Below, one piece after another: positions 39,699-48,474 of a DNA stretch of 64,000 bases. Within the stretch, counting starts at the first letter, position 1. The number at the start of each line of letters is the position of its first letter. The translations under genes and the position numbers were made by a program. Source of the stretch: Xanthobacter oligotrophicus (GTDB lineage Bacteria; Pseudomonadota; Alphaproteobacteria; Rhizobiales; Xanthobacteraceae); the NCBI RefSeq assembly GCF_008364685.1, contig NZ_VTTL01000007.1, positions 62,001 to 126,000 of the forward strand, written 5' to 3'. Below the pieces are notes generated by a model. That model had not been told where the DNA came from and did not search any database. It saw only the letters and a program-made list of their open reading frames with translations.

Positions 39699-42377
39699 TC
39701 AGGCCGGTACCGTCGTCTCCGCCAGGAGGCGGCGGATCTCGGGCAGGCACGAGCCGCAATTCGTGCCGGCCTTGAGCTTTTCCCCCACCAGCGCCGCATC
39801 GTGCGCGCCGGCGCGGATGGCGCCGATGATGGCGTCGCGCGGCACGCCGAAGCAGGCGCACACCAGCGGCCCACATGCGGCGGCCGCTCCCGCCCGCCGG
39901 CCCGCCAGCAGGGTGCGCCGGTCGGCGGTGGAGACGGTGCCTTCCGCCAGCAGGCCCTTCAGCGCATCCCAGGCCACGCGCCGGCCCGCAATGCCCACGA
40001 ACACCGCGAAATCCAGCCGCCCGTCCCCGTCGAAGGCGGCGGCGCGGTAGAGGCCGGAGGGGGCGTCCACCAGCTCGGCCACGTCGGCGGGGCCTTCCGC
40101 CTTCACCCACTGCGCCCAGTCGTCCGGGCCGAGGCTGCCGGCCATGCGCCAGCCGAAGCCGCCCTCCAGCGCCGCCCGCGCCCACCACAGGCCCTGCGGC
40201 ATGGCAAGCTTGCGCCGCGACAGCACGAAGCCCTCGAACGGCGCCGCATAGGGCGCGAGGGTTGCGGGTGTCGCCTTCGCATCGGGTTGGCCGGAGAAGG
40301 GGTCGCATACGCTGTGCACCAGCGGGCCGACCCGGCCGTGGGAGGAGGTGGCCCCGCTCCAGTGGATAGGCGCGAACAGGGTGCCGCGCCGCTGGCCGGC
40401 ATCGATCCGAACCTCCAGCACCGCCGCGCCCGAGGCGCTCGCCACCCGCGCCAGCGCTCCCTCGGTGAGGCCGAGGGGCGCCGCATCGTCCGGATGCACG
40501 GTGACGAAGGGCGCCAGGATGTGCGAGCCGAGCCGGGGGGAGAGGCCGGTGCGGGTCATGGTGTGCCACTGGTCGCGGATGCGGCCGGTGTTGAGCAGGA
40601 AGGGGAAGGCGTCGTTCGCCTGCGCCGCCGCGACGGGGGCCGGCGTCACGAAGCGGCCGCGCCGGTCGGCGGTGAAATAGCCGCCCTCGGCGAACAGCCG
40701 TGGCGTGCCTTCGGGCCGTCCGCGCGGGGCCGGCCACTGCACCGGGGCGAAATCCTGATAGGCGGCGTCCGACAGCTCGGCGAAGGCGGAGATGTCGAAA
40801 TCGCGGGTGCCGGCATTCTCGAAGCCGGAGAGCGCCGCATGCTCGCGGAAGATGTCCGCCGGCCCGCGCCAGGTGAAGGCCGGGCCGAAGCCGAGGCGGC
40901 GCGCCACCTGCGCCAGCGCCCACCAATTGGGCTTCACCGCGCCGGGCGGGGCGAGGAAGGGCCGCTGGCGGGAGATGCGCCGCTCGGAATTGGTCACGGT
41001 GCCGTCCTTCTCGCCCCAGGCGGCGGCGGGCAGCATCACATGGGGGGCACATTGGGCGGTGTCGTTGACCGCGACGTTCTCCGACAGAACGAACAGGTCG
41101 AGGCCCTTGAGCGCCGCGCGCACGCCGTCTGCCTCGGGCAGGCTGACGGCCGGATTGGTGCCCATGACCCACAGGGCCTTGATCTCGCCCCGGCCGATGG
41201 CGGCGAACAGGTCCACCGCCTTGTGGCCCTCGCGGGTGGCCATATGGGGCGCATCCCAGAAGCGGCGCACAAGGTCCACCTCTTCCGGCGAGAAGCCCAT
41301 GTGGGCGGCAAGCTGGTTGGCGAGCCCGCCCACCTCGCGCCCGCCCATGGCATTGGGCTGGCCGGTCAGCGAAAACGGCCCCATGCCCTCGCGGCCCATG
41401 CGGCCGGTGGCGAAATGGCAGTTGAGGATGGCGTTGACCTTGTCGGTCCCCGCCACCGACTGGTTCACCCCCTGCGAATAGCAGGTCACGGTGCGCGCGG
41501 TGTCCGCGAACAGGGCGAAGAAGCGCGCCACGTCTTCCACGTCGAGGCCACAGGCGCGGGCGGTGGCCTCGGCGTCGGGGGCCGCGGCGCGGGCGTGGGC
41601 CAGCGCAGCGTCGAAGCCGGTGGTGTGGTCGCGCACGTAAGCGGCATCGAAGGCCGGGCTTTGCGCCAGATGGGCGAGCAGGCCTGAAAACAGCAGGGCG
41701 TCGGTGCCCTGGGCCAGCGGCAAGTGCAGGTCGGCTTCCGCCGCCGTCTCGGTGCGGCGGGGATCGATGACGATGAATTTGGTGCCCCGCGCCTTGCGGG
41801 CCGCCTCCATGCGGCGGAACAGCACCGGATGGCACCAGGCGGTGTTGGAGCCCACCAGCACGATGAGGTCCGCCGCCTCCAGGTCCTCATAGGACCCCGG
41901 CACGGTGTCCGAGCCGAAGCCGCGCTTGTGCCCGGCCACGGAGGACGACATGCACAGGCGCGAATTGGTGTCCACGTGGGACGTGCCGAGGAAGCCCTTG
42001 GCCAGCTTGTTGGCGGCGTAATAATCCTCGGTCAGAAGCTGGCCGGAAAGGTAGAAGGCGATGGCCCCCGGACCGTGGGCGTCGCGCACCGTCTTCAGCC
42101 CGTCCGCGATGCGGTCCAGTGCCGTGTCCCACGACGCGCGGGCGAGCGCTCCGTCGGCCCCGCGCACCAGCGGGTGCAACAGGCGGGTGTCGAGCCCCAC
42201 CGTCTCCCCCAGCGCCGCGCCCTTGGAGCACAGGCGGCCGAGATTGGCCGGATGGGCGGCATCGCCCTCCACCAGCGCGCCGCCGAGGCCGTCCGGCGTC
42301 GCCTTCACCCCGCAGCCGACGCCGCAATAGGGGCAGGTGGTCTTCACGCTCGGGGGCGAGGCGAGAGGCGCGTTCAT
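39699..42377 (-). CDS. nasA: Assimilatory nitrate reductase catalytic subunit
   Basis: Molybdenum (bis-MGD) enzyme of 892 residues that reduces nitrate to nitrite in the cytoplasm. The N-terminal [4Fe-4S] site is Cys15-Cys18-Cys22-Cys50 (CPYCGVGC, LCSKG). Molybdopterin-binding segments include DTNSRLCMSSSV with the probable Mo-ligand cysteine, GSNTAWCHPV, MGTNPAVSLP and LNTGRIRDQWHTMTRTG. A C-terminal BFD-like [2Fe-2S] domain has Cys840-X-Cys842 and Cys874-X2-Cys877, as in NasA/NasC-type enzymes. Last gene of the operon, 32 bases after the flavin reductase gene; no twin-arginine signal. Confidence 0.95.
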   Translation of the reverse strand: MNAPLASPPSVKTTCPYCGVGCGVKATPDGLGGALVEGDAAHPANLGRLCSKGAALGETVGLDTRLLHPLVRGADGALARASWDTALDRIADGLKTVRDAHGPGAIAFYLSGQLLTEDYYAANKLAKGFLGTSHVDTNSRLCMSSSVAGHKRGFGSDTVPGSYEDLEAADLIVLVGSNTAWCHPVLFRRMEAARKARGTKFIVIDPRRTETAAEADLHLPLAQGTDALLFSGLLAHLAQSPAFDAAYVRDHTTGFDAALAHARAAAPDAEATARACGLDVEDVARFFALFADTARTVTCYSQGVNQSVAGTDKVNAILNCHFATGRMGREGMGPFSLTGQPNAMGGREVGGLANQLAAHMGFSPEEVDLVRRFWDAPHMATREGHKAVDLFAAIGRGEIKALWVMGTNPAVSLPEADGVRAALKGLDLFVLSENVAVNDTAQCAPHVMLPAAAWGEKDGTVTNSERRISRQRPFLAPPGAVKPNWWALAQVARRLGFGPAFTWRGPADIFREHAALSGFENAGTRDFDISAFAELSDAAYQDFAPVQWPAPRGRPEGTPRLFAEGGYFTADRRGRFVTPAPVAAAQANDAFPFLLNTGRIRDQWHTMTRTGLSPRLGSHILAPFVTVHPDDAAPLGLTEGALARVASASGAAVLEVRIDAGQRRGTLFAPIHWSGATSSHGRVGPLVHSVCDPFSGQPDAKATPATLAPYAAPFEGFVLSRRKLAMPQGLWWARAALEGGFGWRMAGSLGPDDWAQWVKAEGPADVAELVDAPSGLYRAAAFDGDGRLDFAVFVGIAGRRVAWDALKGLLAEGTVSTADRRTLLAGRRAGAAAACGPLVCACFGVPRDAIIGAIRAGAHDAALVGEKLKAGTNCGSCLPEIRRLLAETTVPA

Positions 42378-42409
42378 GGGGGGCCGATCCTGCCTGAGGC
42401 TGTTCGGGG

Positions 42410-44038
42410 TCAGTAGACGTCGGCCTGGTAGCGGCCGGCGGTCTTCAGGTCGGCCACGAAGCGGGCTGCTGCCTCTGCCGAGAGGCCGCCATGCTCCACC
42501 GCGACGGCGACCATGGCCGCTTCCACGTCCTTGGCCATGCGCTTGGCATCGCCGCAGATGTAGAAGTGCGCGCCGGCGTGAAGCCACGCCCATAGCTCCG
42601 GCCCCGCCGCGCGGATCTTGTCCTGCACATAGACCTTGCCGGCGCCGTCCCTCGACCATGCGGTGTCGAGGCGGGTGAGGGTGCCGCAGGCCTGAAGGCC
42701 GCTCAGCTCGTCCTCGTAGAAGAAGTCGGTGTCGCGCTTCTGGTGGCCGAAGAACAGCCAGTTGCGGCCCGGCGCCTTGGTGGCGAGGCGCTCGTGCAGG
42801 AAGGAGCGGAACGGGGCGATGCCGGTGCCCGGCCCCACCATGATCACATCCTTGGAGAGGTCGGCCGGCAAAGCGAAGCCGTGGGCCTTCTGGATATAGG
42901 CCTTCATCCGCGTGCCCGCCGCGATCCGCCCTCCGAGGAAGGTGGAGGCGACGCCGAGCCGGGTGCGCCCGGTCAGGTCGTAGCGCACCGCGTCCACCGT
43001 CAGTGTCAGCTTGCCGGGGGTCGCCGTGGGGCTGGAGGAGATGGAGTAGAGGCGCGGCTGGAGCGGCTCCAGGCATTCCACCAAAGCTTCCGGATCGGGC
43101 CGGATGCCGGGGAATTTCTCCAGCGCCGCCAGCACGTCGAGGGTGGCGGCATCGCCGTCCGGGTCCTCGCCGGAAGCCAATGCGCGGGCCTTGGCCTTGC
43201 GCTCGCCGCCGGTGATGTAGGAGATGAGGGTGAACAGCGCGTCGGGGGCCGATTTCAGGCACACCTCGCGGGAGAGCACCTCGCCGAGCGTCTTGTCGGC
43301 GATGGGAAAGTCCGGCGGAGCGTGGAGCGCTGAGAGCACCGCCGCCACCAGGTCCGGATTATTCACCGGGAACACGCCGAAGCTGTCGCCGGCCACATAG
43401 TCGATGCCCGAACCGGCAAGATCGAATTCGATGTGCCACGTCTCCTTCTCGGAGCCGTCCTTGTTGAGGCGCGTGCGGCCGAGGAAGGTGACTTCGCCGG
43501 GATTTTCACGGGTGCCCAGCGGTGCCGGGGCGTGGGGCTCGTGGGCGTAGGAGACAGTGGTGGGGGCGGCGGCGGCCGGCTTGGCGGCCGGGGCGGAGGT
43601 TTCCTCGGCCAGCTGCTTCAGCATGCGCAGGGTCTCCTTGCCGCCGGGGGCGCAGAGGTTGAGCTTGCTTTCGGCGCCATCGGCCAGGGCCTTGGCGTAG
43701 GTCTCGCAGACATAGCCGCACTGGCCGCAATCCTGCTGGGCCATGGCCGCCATCATGCGCCGGGGCAGCGCCTTGCCCTCCGCCAGCGCCATGCGCTCGG
43801 ACAGCGGCATGGCGGGGTCGTGCCAGGGTGCGCCATCGTCCTCCGCCTCCACCGCCGGGGCGGGCATGTCGGGCATCAGCGCCGCCGCGTCGCCCGCCGA
43901 GAGGGCGGTGGGGGCGCTGACCTGATCGGCCGAGAGGATGGCGGCGAAGAAGCCGTTCAGCCACGCCCGCTGCTCGCCGGTGAAGGGCGCGCTGTCGGGC
44001 AGGACGGGCACAACGGGAATGCGGGTCTGGAGGCTCAT
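42410..44038 (-). CDS. FAD/NADPH reductase (CysJ/FNR-like) with a [4Fe-4S] motif in place of flavodoxin domain
   Basis: Protein of 542 residues. Residues ~190-542 form a CysJ-type FAD and NADPH module: WHIEFDLAGSGIDYVAGDSFGVFPVN, RLYSISSSPTATPGKLTLTV, GVASTFLGGRI, VGPGTGIAPFRSFLHER, WLFFGHQKRDTDFFYEDEL, FYICGDAKRMAKDVE, ending RYQADVY. Instead of a flavodoxin domain, the N-terminal part contains Cys104-X2-Cys107-X3-Cys111-X17-Cys129, a [4Fe-4S]-type motif. It sits between nirA and nasA and probably feeds NADPH electrons to one of them. Often annotated as sulfite reductase alpha subunit; the operon argues for nitrate or nitrite reduction. Confidence 0.87.
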   Translation of the reverse strand: MSLQTRIPVVPVLPDSAPFTGEQRAWLNGFFAAILSADQVSAPTALSAGDAAALMPDMPAPAVEAEDDGAPWHDPAMPLSERMALAEGKALPRRMMAAMAQQDCGQCGYVCETYAKALADGAESKLNLCAPGGKETLRMLKQLAEETSAPAAKPAAAAPTTVSYAHEPHAPAPLGTRENPGEVTFLGRTRLNKDGSEKETWHIEFDLAGSGIDYVAGDSFGVFPVNNPDLVAAVLSALHAPPDFPIADKTLGEVLSREVCLKSAPDALFTLISYITGGERKAKARALASGEDPDGDAATLDVLAALEKFPGIRPDPEALVECLEPLQPRLYSISSSPTATPGKLTLTVDAVRYDLTGRTRLGVASTFLGGRIAAGTRMKAYIQKAHGFALPADLSKDVIMVGPGTGIAPFRSFLHERLATKAPGRNWLFFGHQKRDTDFFYEDELSGLQACGTLTRLDTAWSRDGAGKVYVQDKIRAAGPELWAWLHAGAHFYICGDAKRMAKDVEAAMVAVAVEHGGLSAEAAARFVADLKTAGRYQADVY

Positions 44039-44125
44039 GGCTGTGGTCTCGGTGTCGGATGGCGCGCCTGCGGCGCGAAGTCGTGCGTCAGGCCGCCTGG
44101 CGGCCATTCGGATCAGGTGCGGTGC

Positions 44126-45898
44126 TCATGCCGCCTCCCCCTCCGCCAGCGCCTTCAGCGCATCGGGGTCCATGCGGCGGGTGAAGGGGGCGAAGGCCTC
44201 GCCGGCCTGCCGATGGGCGAGCCAGCTCTTCAGCAGGCGCTCCACCACCATGGGGGCGTCCTCCGCCTTCACGTCGCGATAAAGCTCGCGGGCGATGGCG
44301 GCATCCGCGCCGAAGCCGCCGCCGACGAACAGGTGATAGCCGTCCACCGTGTCGCCATCGTCATTGATGGCCACCCGCGCGCCGATGAGGCCGATGTCGC
44401 CGATATAATGCTGGGCGCAGGAATTGTGGCAGCCGGTGACGTGGATGTTCACCGGCCCGTCGAGGTCGAGGCGCTCCTCGCAGTGGGCGAGGATGGCGCG
44501 GGCCGTGCCCTTGGTGTCGGCGGCGGCGAAGCGGCAGCCCTTCGATCCGGTGCAGGCCACAAGGCCGGCCTGCAGCGGCGTCGCCTGCGTGGAAAGGCCC
44601 AGCGCCGCGATGGCGGTGCACGCCTGCGCCACGTCCGCGTCGGCAACGCCCGAGATCAGCAAATTCTGCCAGACGGTGAGGCGGATGTCGCCGTCGCCCA
44701 GGCGGGCGGCGATGTCGGCGAGGCCGTGCATCTGCTCCACGCTCATGCGGCCCACCGGCAGGCCGACACCGATATAGTTCAACCCCGGCTGCTTCTGGGC
44801 ATGGACGCCGAGATGGGCAAGGCGGTCGGCCTCGGCGCGGGGCGCAACGGCCTCGCCGGGCAGGCGGGTGAAGGGGCGGCCGAGCTTCTTTTCCACCAGC
44901 GCGAGGAAGCCGTCGAAGCCCATGGCGTCGAGCACGTATTTCAGGCGCGCCTTCTTGCGGTCGGTGCGGTCGCCGGTGTCGATGAAGGCACGCACGATGG
45001 CGGCCGCCACCTCGGTTGCCTCCTCCGGGCGCACCACGATGCCGGTGTCGCGGGCAAAGTCCTTGTGGCCGGTGATGCCGCCCAGCGCGAGGCGCAGCCA
45101 CACGCCCGGCGCCACGCCGAAGCCGTCCTTCACCTCCACCGCCTGGAAGCCGATGTCGTTGGTGTCCTCCAGCGCGCCGATGGTGCCGGCGCCGTCAAAG
45201 GCCACGTTGAACTTGCGCGGCAGGCCGTACATGTCGCGCGTGTTGAGGATGTAGTGGTGCCACTCCTTGGCGAGCGGACGGGTGTCGAGCAGTTCCTGGG
45301 TGTCGATGCCGGCGGTGGGGGTGCCGGTCACGTTGCGGATATTGTCCGCCCCCGAGCCCTTGGCGGTGAGGCCTAGATCCACCAGTCTCTCCAGCACCGC
45401 GATGCCGTCGGTGGCCGGGATCTCGCGGATCTGCAGGTTGGCCCGGGTGGTCACGTCGCTGTAGTTGCCGCCGTGGGCGGCCGCGATGTCGGCGACGCCG
45501 CGAAACTGCCAGTGGGTGAGGATGCCGTTGGGAATGCGCAGGCGGCACATGAAGCTGTCCTGCGCCGGCGCCACATGAAACAGGCCGTGGAACTTCCAGC
45601 GGAACACGTCCGGCCCCTTGGGGAAGACGCCCTCGTGCGCGGCCGTCTTCATGCGGGGGTAGGCATCAAGGCCCAGCTCTTCGCGCTTGCCCTTTTCTTC
45701 CGGCGTGAGCTTCTTGCCCTGCGCCTCGAAGCGGGCCATGGCCTTCAGGCCCGCCGCGTCCGGGCCGGTGGGCTCGGCGGCAATCGCCGGCGCGCTCGCG
45801 CTCGCGGGCACGGCGCCGCGGGTGATCTGCACGGCCTTGGCGCCGGAGACGAAGCCTTCCAGATAGCGTTTCTGGTCGATGGAAAAATCGCCGCCCAT
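44126..45898 (-). CDS. nirA: Ferredoxin-type nitrite reductase (siroheme, [4Fe-4S])
   Basis: Enzyme of 590 residues that reduces nitrite to ammonium with six electrons. Two ferredoxin-like half domains plus two catalytic halves are visible (HWQFRGVADIAAAHGGNYSDVTTRANLQIREI; LPVGRMSVEQMHGLADIAARL). The siroheme/[4Fe-4S] cysteines are Cys449, Cys455, Cys490 and Cys494 (CTGSKGC, GCHNSC). A sulfite reductase is the alternative from sequence alone, but the nitrate operon context favours nitrite. Flanked by FAD oxidoreductase and flavin reductase genes, either of which may be the electron donor. Confidence 0.93.
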   Translation of the reverse strand: MGGDFSIDQKRYLEGFVSGAKAVQITRGAVPASASAPAIAAEPTGPDAAGLKAMARFEAQGKKLTPEEKGKREELGLDAYPRMKTAAHEGVFPKGPDVFRWKFHGLFHVAPAQDSFMCRLRIPNGILTHWQFRGVADIAAAHGGNYSDVTTRANLQIREIPATDGIAVLERLVDLGLTAKGSGADNIRNVTGTPTAGIDTQELLDTRPLAKEWHHYILNTRDMYGLPRKFNVAFDGAGTIGALEDTNDIGFQAVEVKDGFGVAPGVWLRLALGGITGHKDFARDTGIVVRPEEATEVAAAIVRAFIDTGDRTDRKKARLKYVLDAMGFDGFLALVEKKLGRPFTRLPGEAVAPRAEADRLAHLGVHAQKQPGLNYIGVGLPVGRMSVEQMHGLADIAARLGDGDIRLTVWQNLLISGVADADVAQACTAIAALGLSTQATPLQAGLVACTGSKGCRFAAADTKGTARAILAHCEERLDLDGPVNIHVTGCHNSCAQHYIGDIGLIGARVAINDDGDTVDGYHLFVGGGFGADAAIARELYRDVKAEDAPMVVERLLKSWLAHRQAGEAFAPFTRRMDPDALKALAEGEAA

Positions 45899-45909
45899 GA
45901 TGTCTCTCC

Positions 45910-47130
45910 TCAGGCCGCTGCGGCGATGGCGTCCCGCCCGAAGGCGAGATCGGCACGCATGGCGGTGATGGGGGTGCGTTTCGTGATGAGGTCGAGATAG
46001 AACAGGCCGTCCGCCGTATCGCCGAACAGCACGGCGCCCGCGAGCAGGCCGTCCTTCACGATGAGCCGGCGATAAACGCCAAGCCCCCGGTCGGTGAGCA
46101 CGATGTCTTCCGTGCCCTCCCCGCCGGTGACGTCCCCCGCCGAGAAGACGGGAACGCCCGAAACCTTCAGATTGGTGGCTACCACCGAGCCGTCGTAGCG
46201 CGCCTCTTCCCCCGCCAGCCGCCGGGCGAGCACGCGGGCCTGCTCATAGGCCGGCGCCACGAGGCCATAGGCGATGCCGCGATGCTCGGCGCATTCGCCG
46301 AGGGCGCAGATGGCGGGATCGGAGGTGGCAAGGGTGTCGTCCACCACGATGCCGCGCTTCACCTCCAGCCCCGCCGCGCGGGCAAGATCCGCATTGGGGA
46401 TGACGCCGCAGGCCACCACCACCAGGTCGGCCTCGACCACCCGCCCGTCCTTGAGTCTCAGGCCGGTGACGCGGCCTTGCTCATCGCCCTCGATGGCGTC
46501 GCTGGCGGCCTGAAGCAGCACCTCGACGCCCTTGGCTTCCACCGCCCGCCGCAGAAAGCCGGCGGCAGCGGGATCGAGCTGGCGCTCCATCAGCCGGTCC
46601 ATGAGATGGACGAGGCTGGTCTTCACCCCCGCTCCGGCGAGGCCCACGGCGGCTTCCAGGCCCAAGAGCCCGCCGCCGATCACCACCGCCCGCGTGCCGG
46701 GCACGGCGGCGGCGGCAAGCAGCGCCGCCACATCCTTCAGGTCGCGGAAGGTGTGGACGCCACTGAGGTCCATCCCCGGCAGGGGCAGGCGGATGGGGTG
46801 CGAGCCGGTGGCGAGCACGAGGCGCGCATAGGGCAGGCGCCGCCCGTCCGCCAGCACCACTTCGCGCCGGGCGCGGTCGATGGCGGCGGCGGGGGTGCCG
46901 TATTGCAGGGTCACGCCGCGATCGCGCCACCAGGAGGCAGGCTTCATCTGCGCGTCCGCGGCGGTCATGTGGCCGGCGAGCACTTCGGAGAGCAGCACCC
47001 GGTTGTAGGCGAGGTGCGGCTCCGCCCCGATCACCGCGACGGCATAGCGGCCCAGCGCGCGCTGGCTCAGCTCCTCGCAGAGCTTCGCCGCTGCCATGCC
47101 GTTGCCGATGATGAGGAGGGGCTCGCTCAT
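45910..47130 (-). CDS. NAD(P)/FAD-dependent oxidoreductase (NirB N-terminal-like)
   Basis: Flavoprotein of 406 residues with two nucleotide-binding loops: LLIIGNGMAAAKLCEEL at the N-terminus (FAD) and RAVVIGGGLLGLEAAVGLA near residue 145 (NAD(P)H), plus LVLATGSHPIRLPLPG and CALGECAEHRGIAYG. It corresponds to the FAD/NADH module of NirB or rubredoxin reductase without siroheme or BFD parts. Only 11 bases before nirA and 23 after the globin gene. Probable electron-transfer partner for nitrite or nitrate reductase or for the globin. Confidence 0.88.
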   Translation of the reverse strand: MSEPLLIIGNGMAAAKLCEELSQRALGRYAVAVIGAEPHLAYNRVLLSEVLAGHMTAADAQMKPASWWRDRGVTLQYGTPAAAIDRARREVVLADGRRLPYARLVLATGSHPIRLPLPGMDLSGVHTFRDLKDVAALLAAAAVPGTRAVVIGGGLLGLEAAVGLAGAGVKTSLVHLMDRLMERQLDPAAAGFLRRAVEAKGVEVLLQAASDAIEGDEQGRVTGLRLKDGRVVEADLVVVACGVIPNADLARAAGLEVKRGIVVDDTLATSDPAICALGECAEHRGIAYGLVAPAYEQARVLARRLAGEEARYDGSVVATNLKVSGVPVFSAGDVTGGEGTEDIVLTDRGLGVYRRLIVKDGLLAGAVLFGDTADGLFYLDLITKRTPITAMRADLAFGRDAIAAAA

Positions 47131-47153
47131 GTGCGTGTCCTCTGGCTTTGCCC

Positions 47154-47576
47154 TCAGGCCACCGGCTCGGGGGCTTCGGCGGCGGCGATCATGACGGAGG
47201 AGAGGAGGCCGTAGGCGTCCGCCCAGGCGGTCTTCACCTCGGGGGTGAAATCGGCGCCAAGTCCCTGCTCCAGCGTCCACAGCAGGGCGGCGCCCACGGG
47301 GGCGTAGTGCTCGGTCTTGACGCCATAGCCCACATGCTTGCGGGCGAGATTCTGCGCGGCGGGCACGATGCGCGGCAGGTCCTTCAGCCCGGCCACCACC
47401 ACGCCGAGGGTGGCCATCAGCTTCTGGCCCTGGGTGGTCATGTCGCCCTTGAACAGGGGCTTCACTTCCGGCGCGATCTCGAACAGGCGGCCGTAGAACA
47501 GGCCCGCCGCCGTATCGGCGATGGGCGCCACCTTGGCGAAGCTGGCCTGGACCAGGTCAATCTGGGTCGGTGTCAT
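47154..47576 (-). CDS. Single-domain globin (flavohemoglobin-type)
   Basis: Heme protein of 140 residues. It aligns by eye with the globin domain of flavohemoglobins and Vitreoscilla hemoglobin: probable proximal His81 (KHVGYGVKTEHYAPVG), a Gln50 in the distal region (MTTQGQKLM) and the start TPTQIDLVQASFAKVAP. No reductase domain is attached. GGAGAG lies ahead of the ATG. Location inside the nitrate operon, next to an FAD oxidoreductase, suggests detoxification of nitric oxide formed during nitrite reduction, or electron/oxygen handling. Confidence 0.88.
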   Translation of the reverse strand: MTPTQIDLVQASFAKVAPIADTAAGLFYGRLFEIAPEVKPLFKGDMTTQGQKLMATLGVVVAGLKDLPRIVPAAQNLARKHVGYGVKTEHYAPVGAALLWTLEQGLGADFTPEVKTAWADAYGLLSSVMIAAAEAPEPVA

Positions 47577-47643
47577 GGCAATCTCTCCGGCTTTGAAAAA
47601 GGGGTGGAGGGAGCGGGCGCATCCGGCCCGCTCCGAAAAAGGA

Positions 47644-48438
47644 TCAGGCGGCTTCCACGTAGCGGTGGCGCTCGTGGAGGAACTTCAGCACCGCCTCGCG
47701 GGCCTTGAGGTAGGTGGGGTTGGTGACCAGCTCGAGCCGCTTGCGCGGACGCGGCAGGCCGACCTCCAGCACTTCGCCGATGCGGGCGGAGGGGCCGTTG
47801 GTCATCATCACGATGCGGTCGGAGAGCAGCACCGCCTCGTCCACGTCGTGGGTGATCATGAGGATGGTGTTGCCGAGGCTCGCATGGATCTGCATGACGC
47901 TGTCCTGCAGGTGGGCGCGGGTGAGGGCGTCCAGCGCGCCGAAGGGCTCGTCCAGCAGCAGCACCTTGGGTTCCATGGCCAGCGCCCGGGCGATGCCCAC
48001 GCGCTGCTTCATGCCGCCGGAGACTTCCGAGGGGCGCTTGTCCTTGGCGTGGCCCATCTGCACCAGGTCGAGGTTGTGGATGGTCCAGTCGTGGCGCTCG
48101 GCCCGCGAGCGGGTGCCGGAGAACACCTTGTCCACGGCGAGGCGCACATTGTCGTAGACGGTGAGCCAGGGCAGCAGCGAATGGTTCTGGAACACCACCG
48201 CGCGGTCCGGTCCGGGAGCGTTCACCTCCTTGCCGTCGAGGATGACACCGCCGGTGGTCACCGGGGTGAGGCCGGCGACGATGTTGAGCAAAGTGGACTT
48301 GCCGCAGCCGGAATGGCCGATGATGGAGATGTATTCGCCCTTGGCGATGTCGAGGGAGACGTCGCGCAGCACCTCCGTGGTGGCGGCGCCGCGGGTGAAG
48401 CTCTTTCCGATCTGGCTGAGCTCGAGATAGGCGGGCAT
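47644..48438 (-). CDS. nrtD: Nitrate ABC transporter ATP-binding protein
   Basis: ABC ATPase of 264 residues. Walker A GHSGCGKST, Q-loop VFQNHSLLPW, signature SGGMKQR, Walker B VLLLDEPFGALD and switch histidine THDVDEA are intact. The NHSLLPWLTVYDNV segment is typical of the nitrate/taurine subfamily. It has a single ATPase domain (as NrtD) with no fused binding-protein domain (as NrtC). Follows nrtB by 36 bases. Confidence 0.94.
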   Translation of the reverse strand: MPAYLELSQIGKSFTRGAATTEVLRDVSLDIAKGEYISIIGHSGCGKSTLLNIVAGLTPVTTGGVILDGKEVNAPGPDRAVVFQNHSLLPWLTVYDNVRLAVDKVFSGTRSRAERHDWTIHNLDLVQMGHAKDKRPSEVSGGMKQRVGIARALAMEPKVLLLDEPFGALDALTRAHLQDSVMQIHASLGNTILMITHDVDEAVLLSDRIVMMTNGPSARIGEVLEVGLPRPRKRLELVTNPTYLKAREAVLKFLHERHRYVEAA

Positions 48439-48474
48439 GGAATGCTCCTCGAAAGTGCGGTCAGGACGCAGGGC

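Noticed and set aside
39594-41687. 697-residue open frame antisense to nasA
   Set aside because: Mirror frame of a highly G+C-biased coding region; nasA has all cofactor motifs.
42378-43262. N-terminal extension of the nasA frame to a 1187-residue protein
   Set aside because: The extension lies antisense-free but in another frame over the CysJ-like gene and has low-complexity Arg/Gly content; the ATG at 42377 directly precedes the [4Fe-4S] motif.
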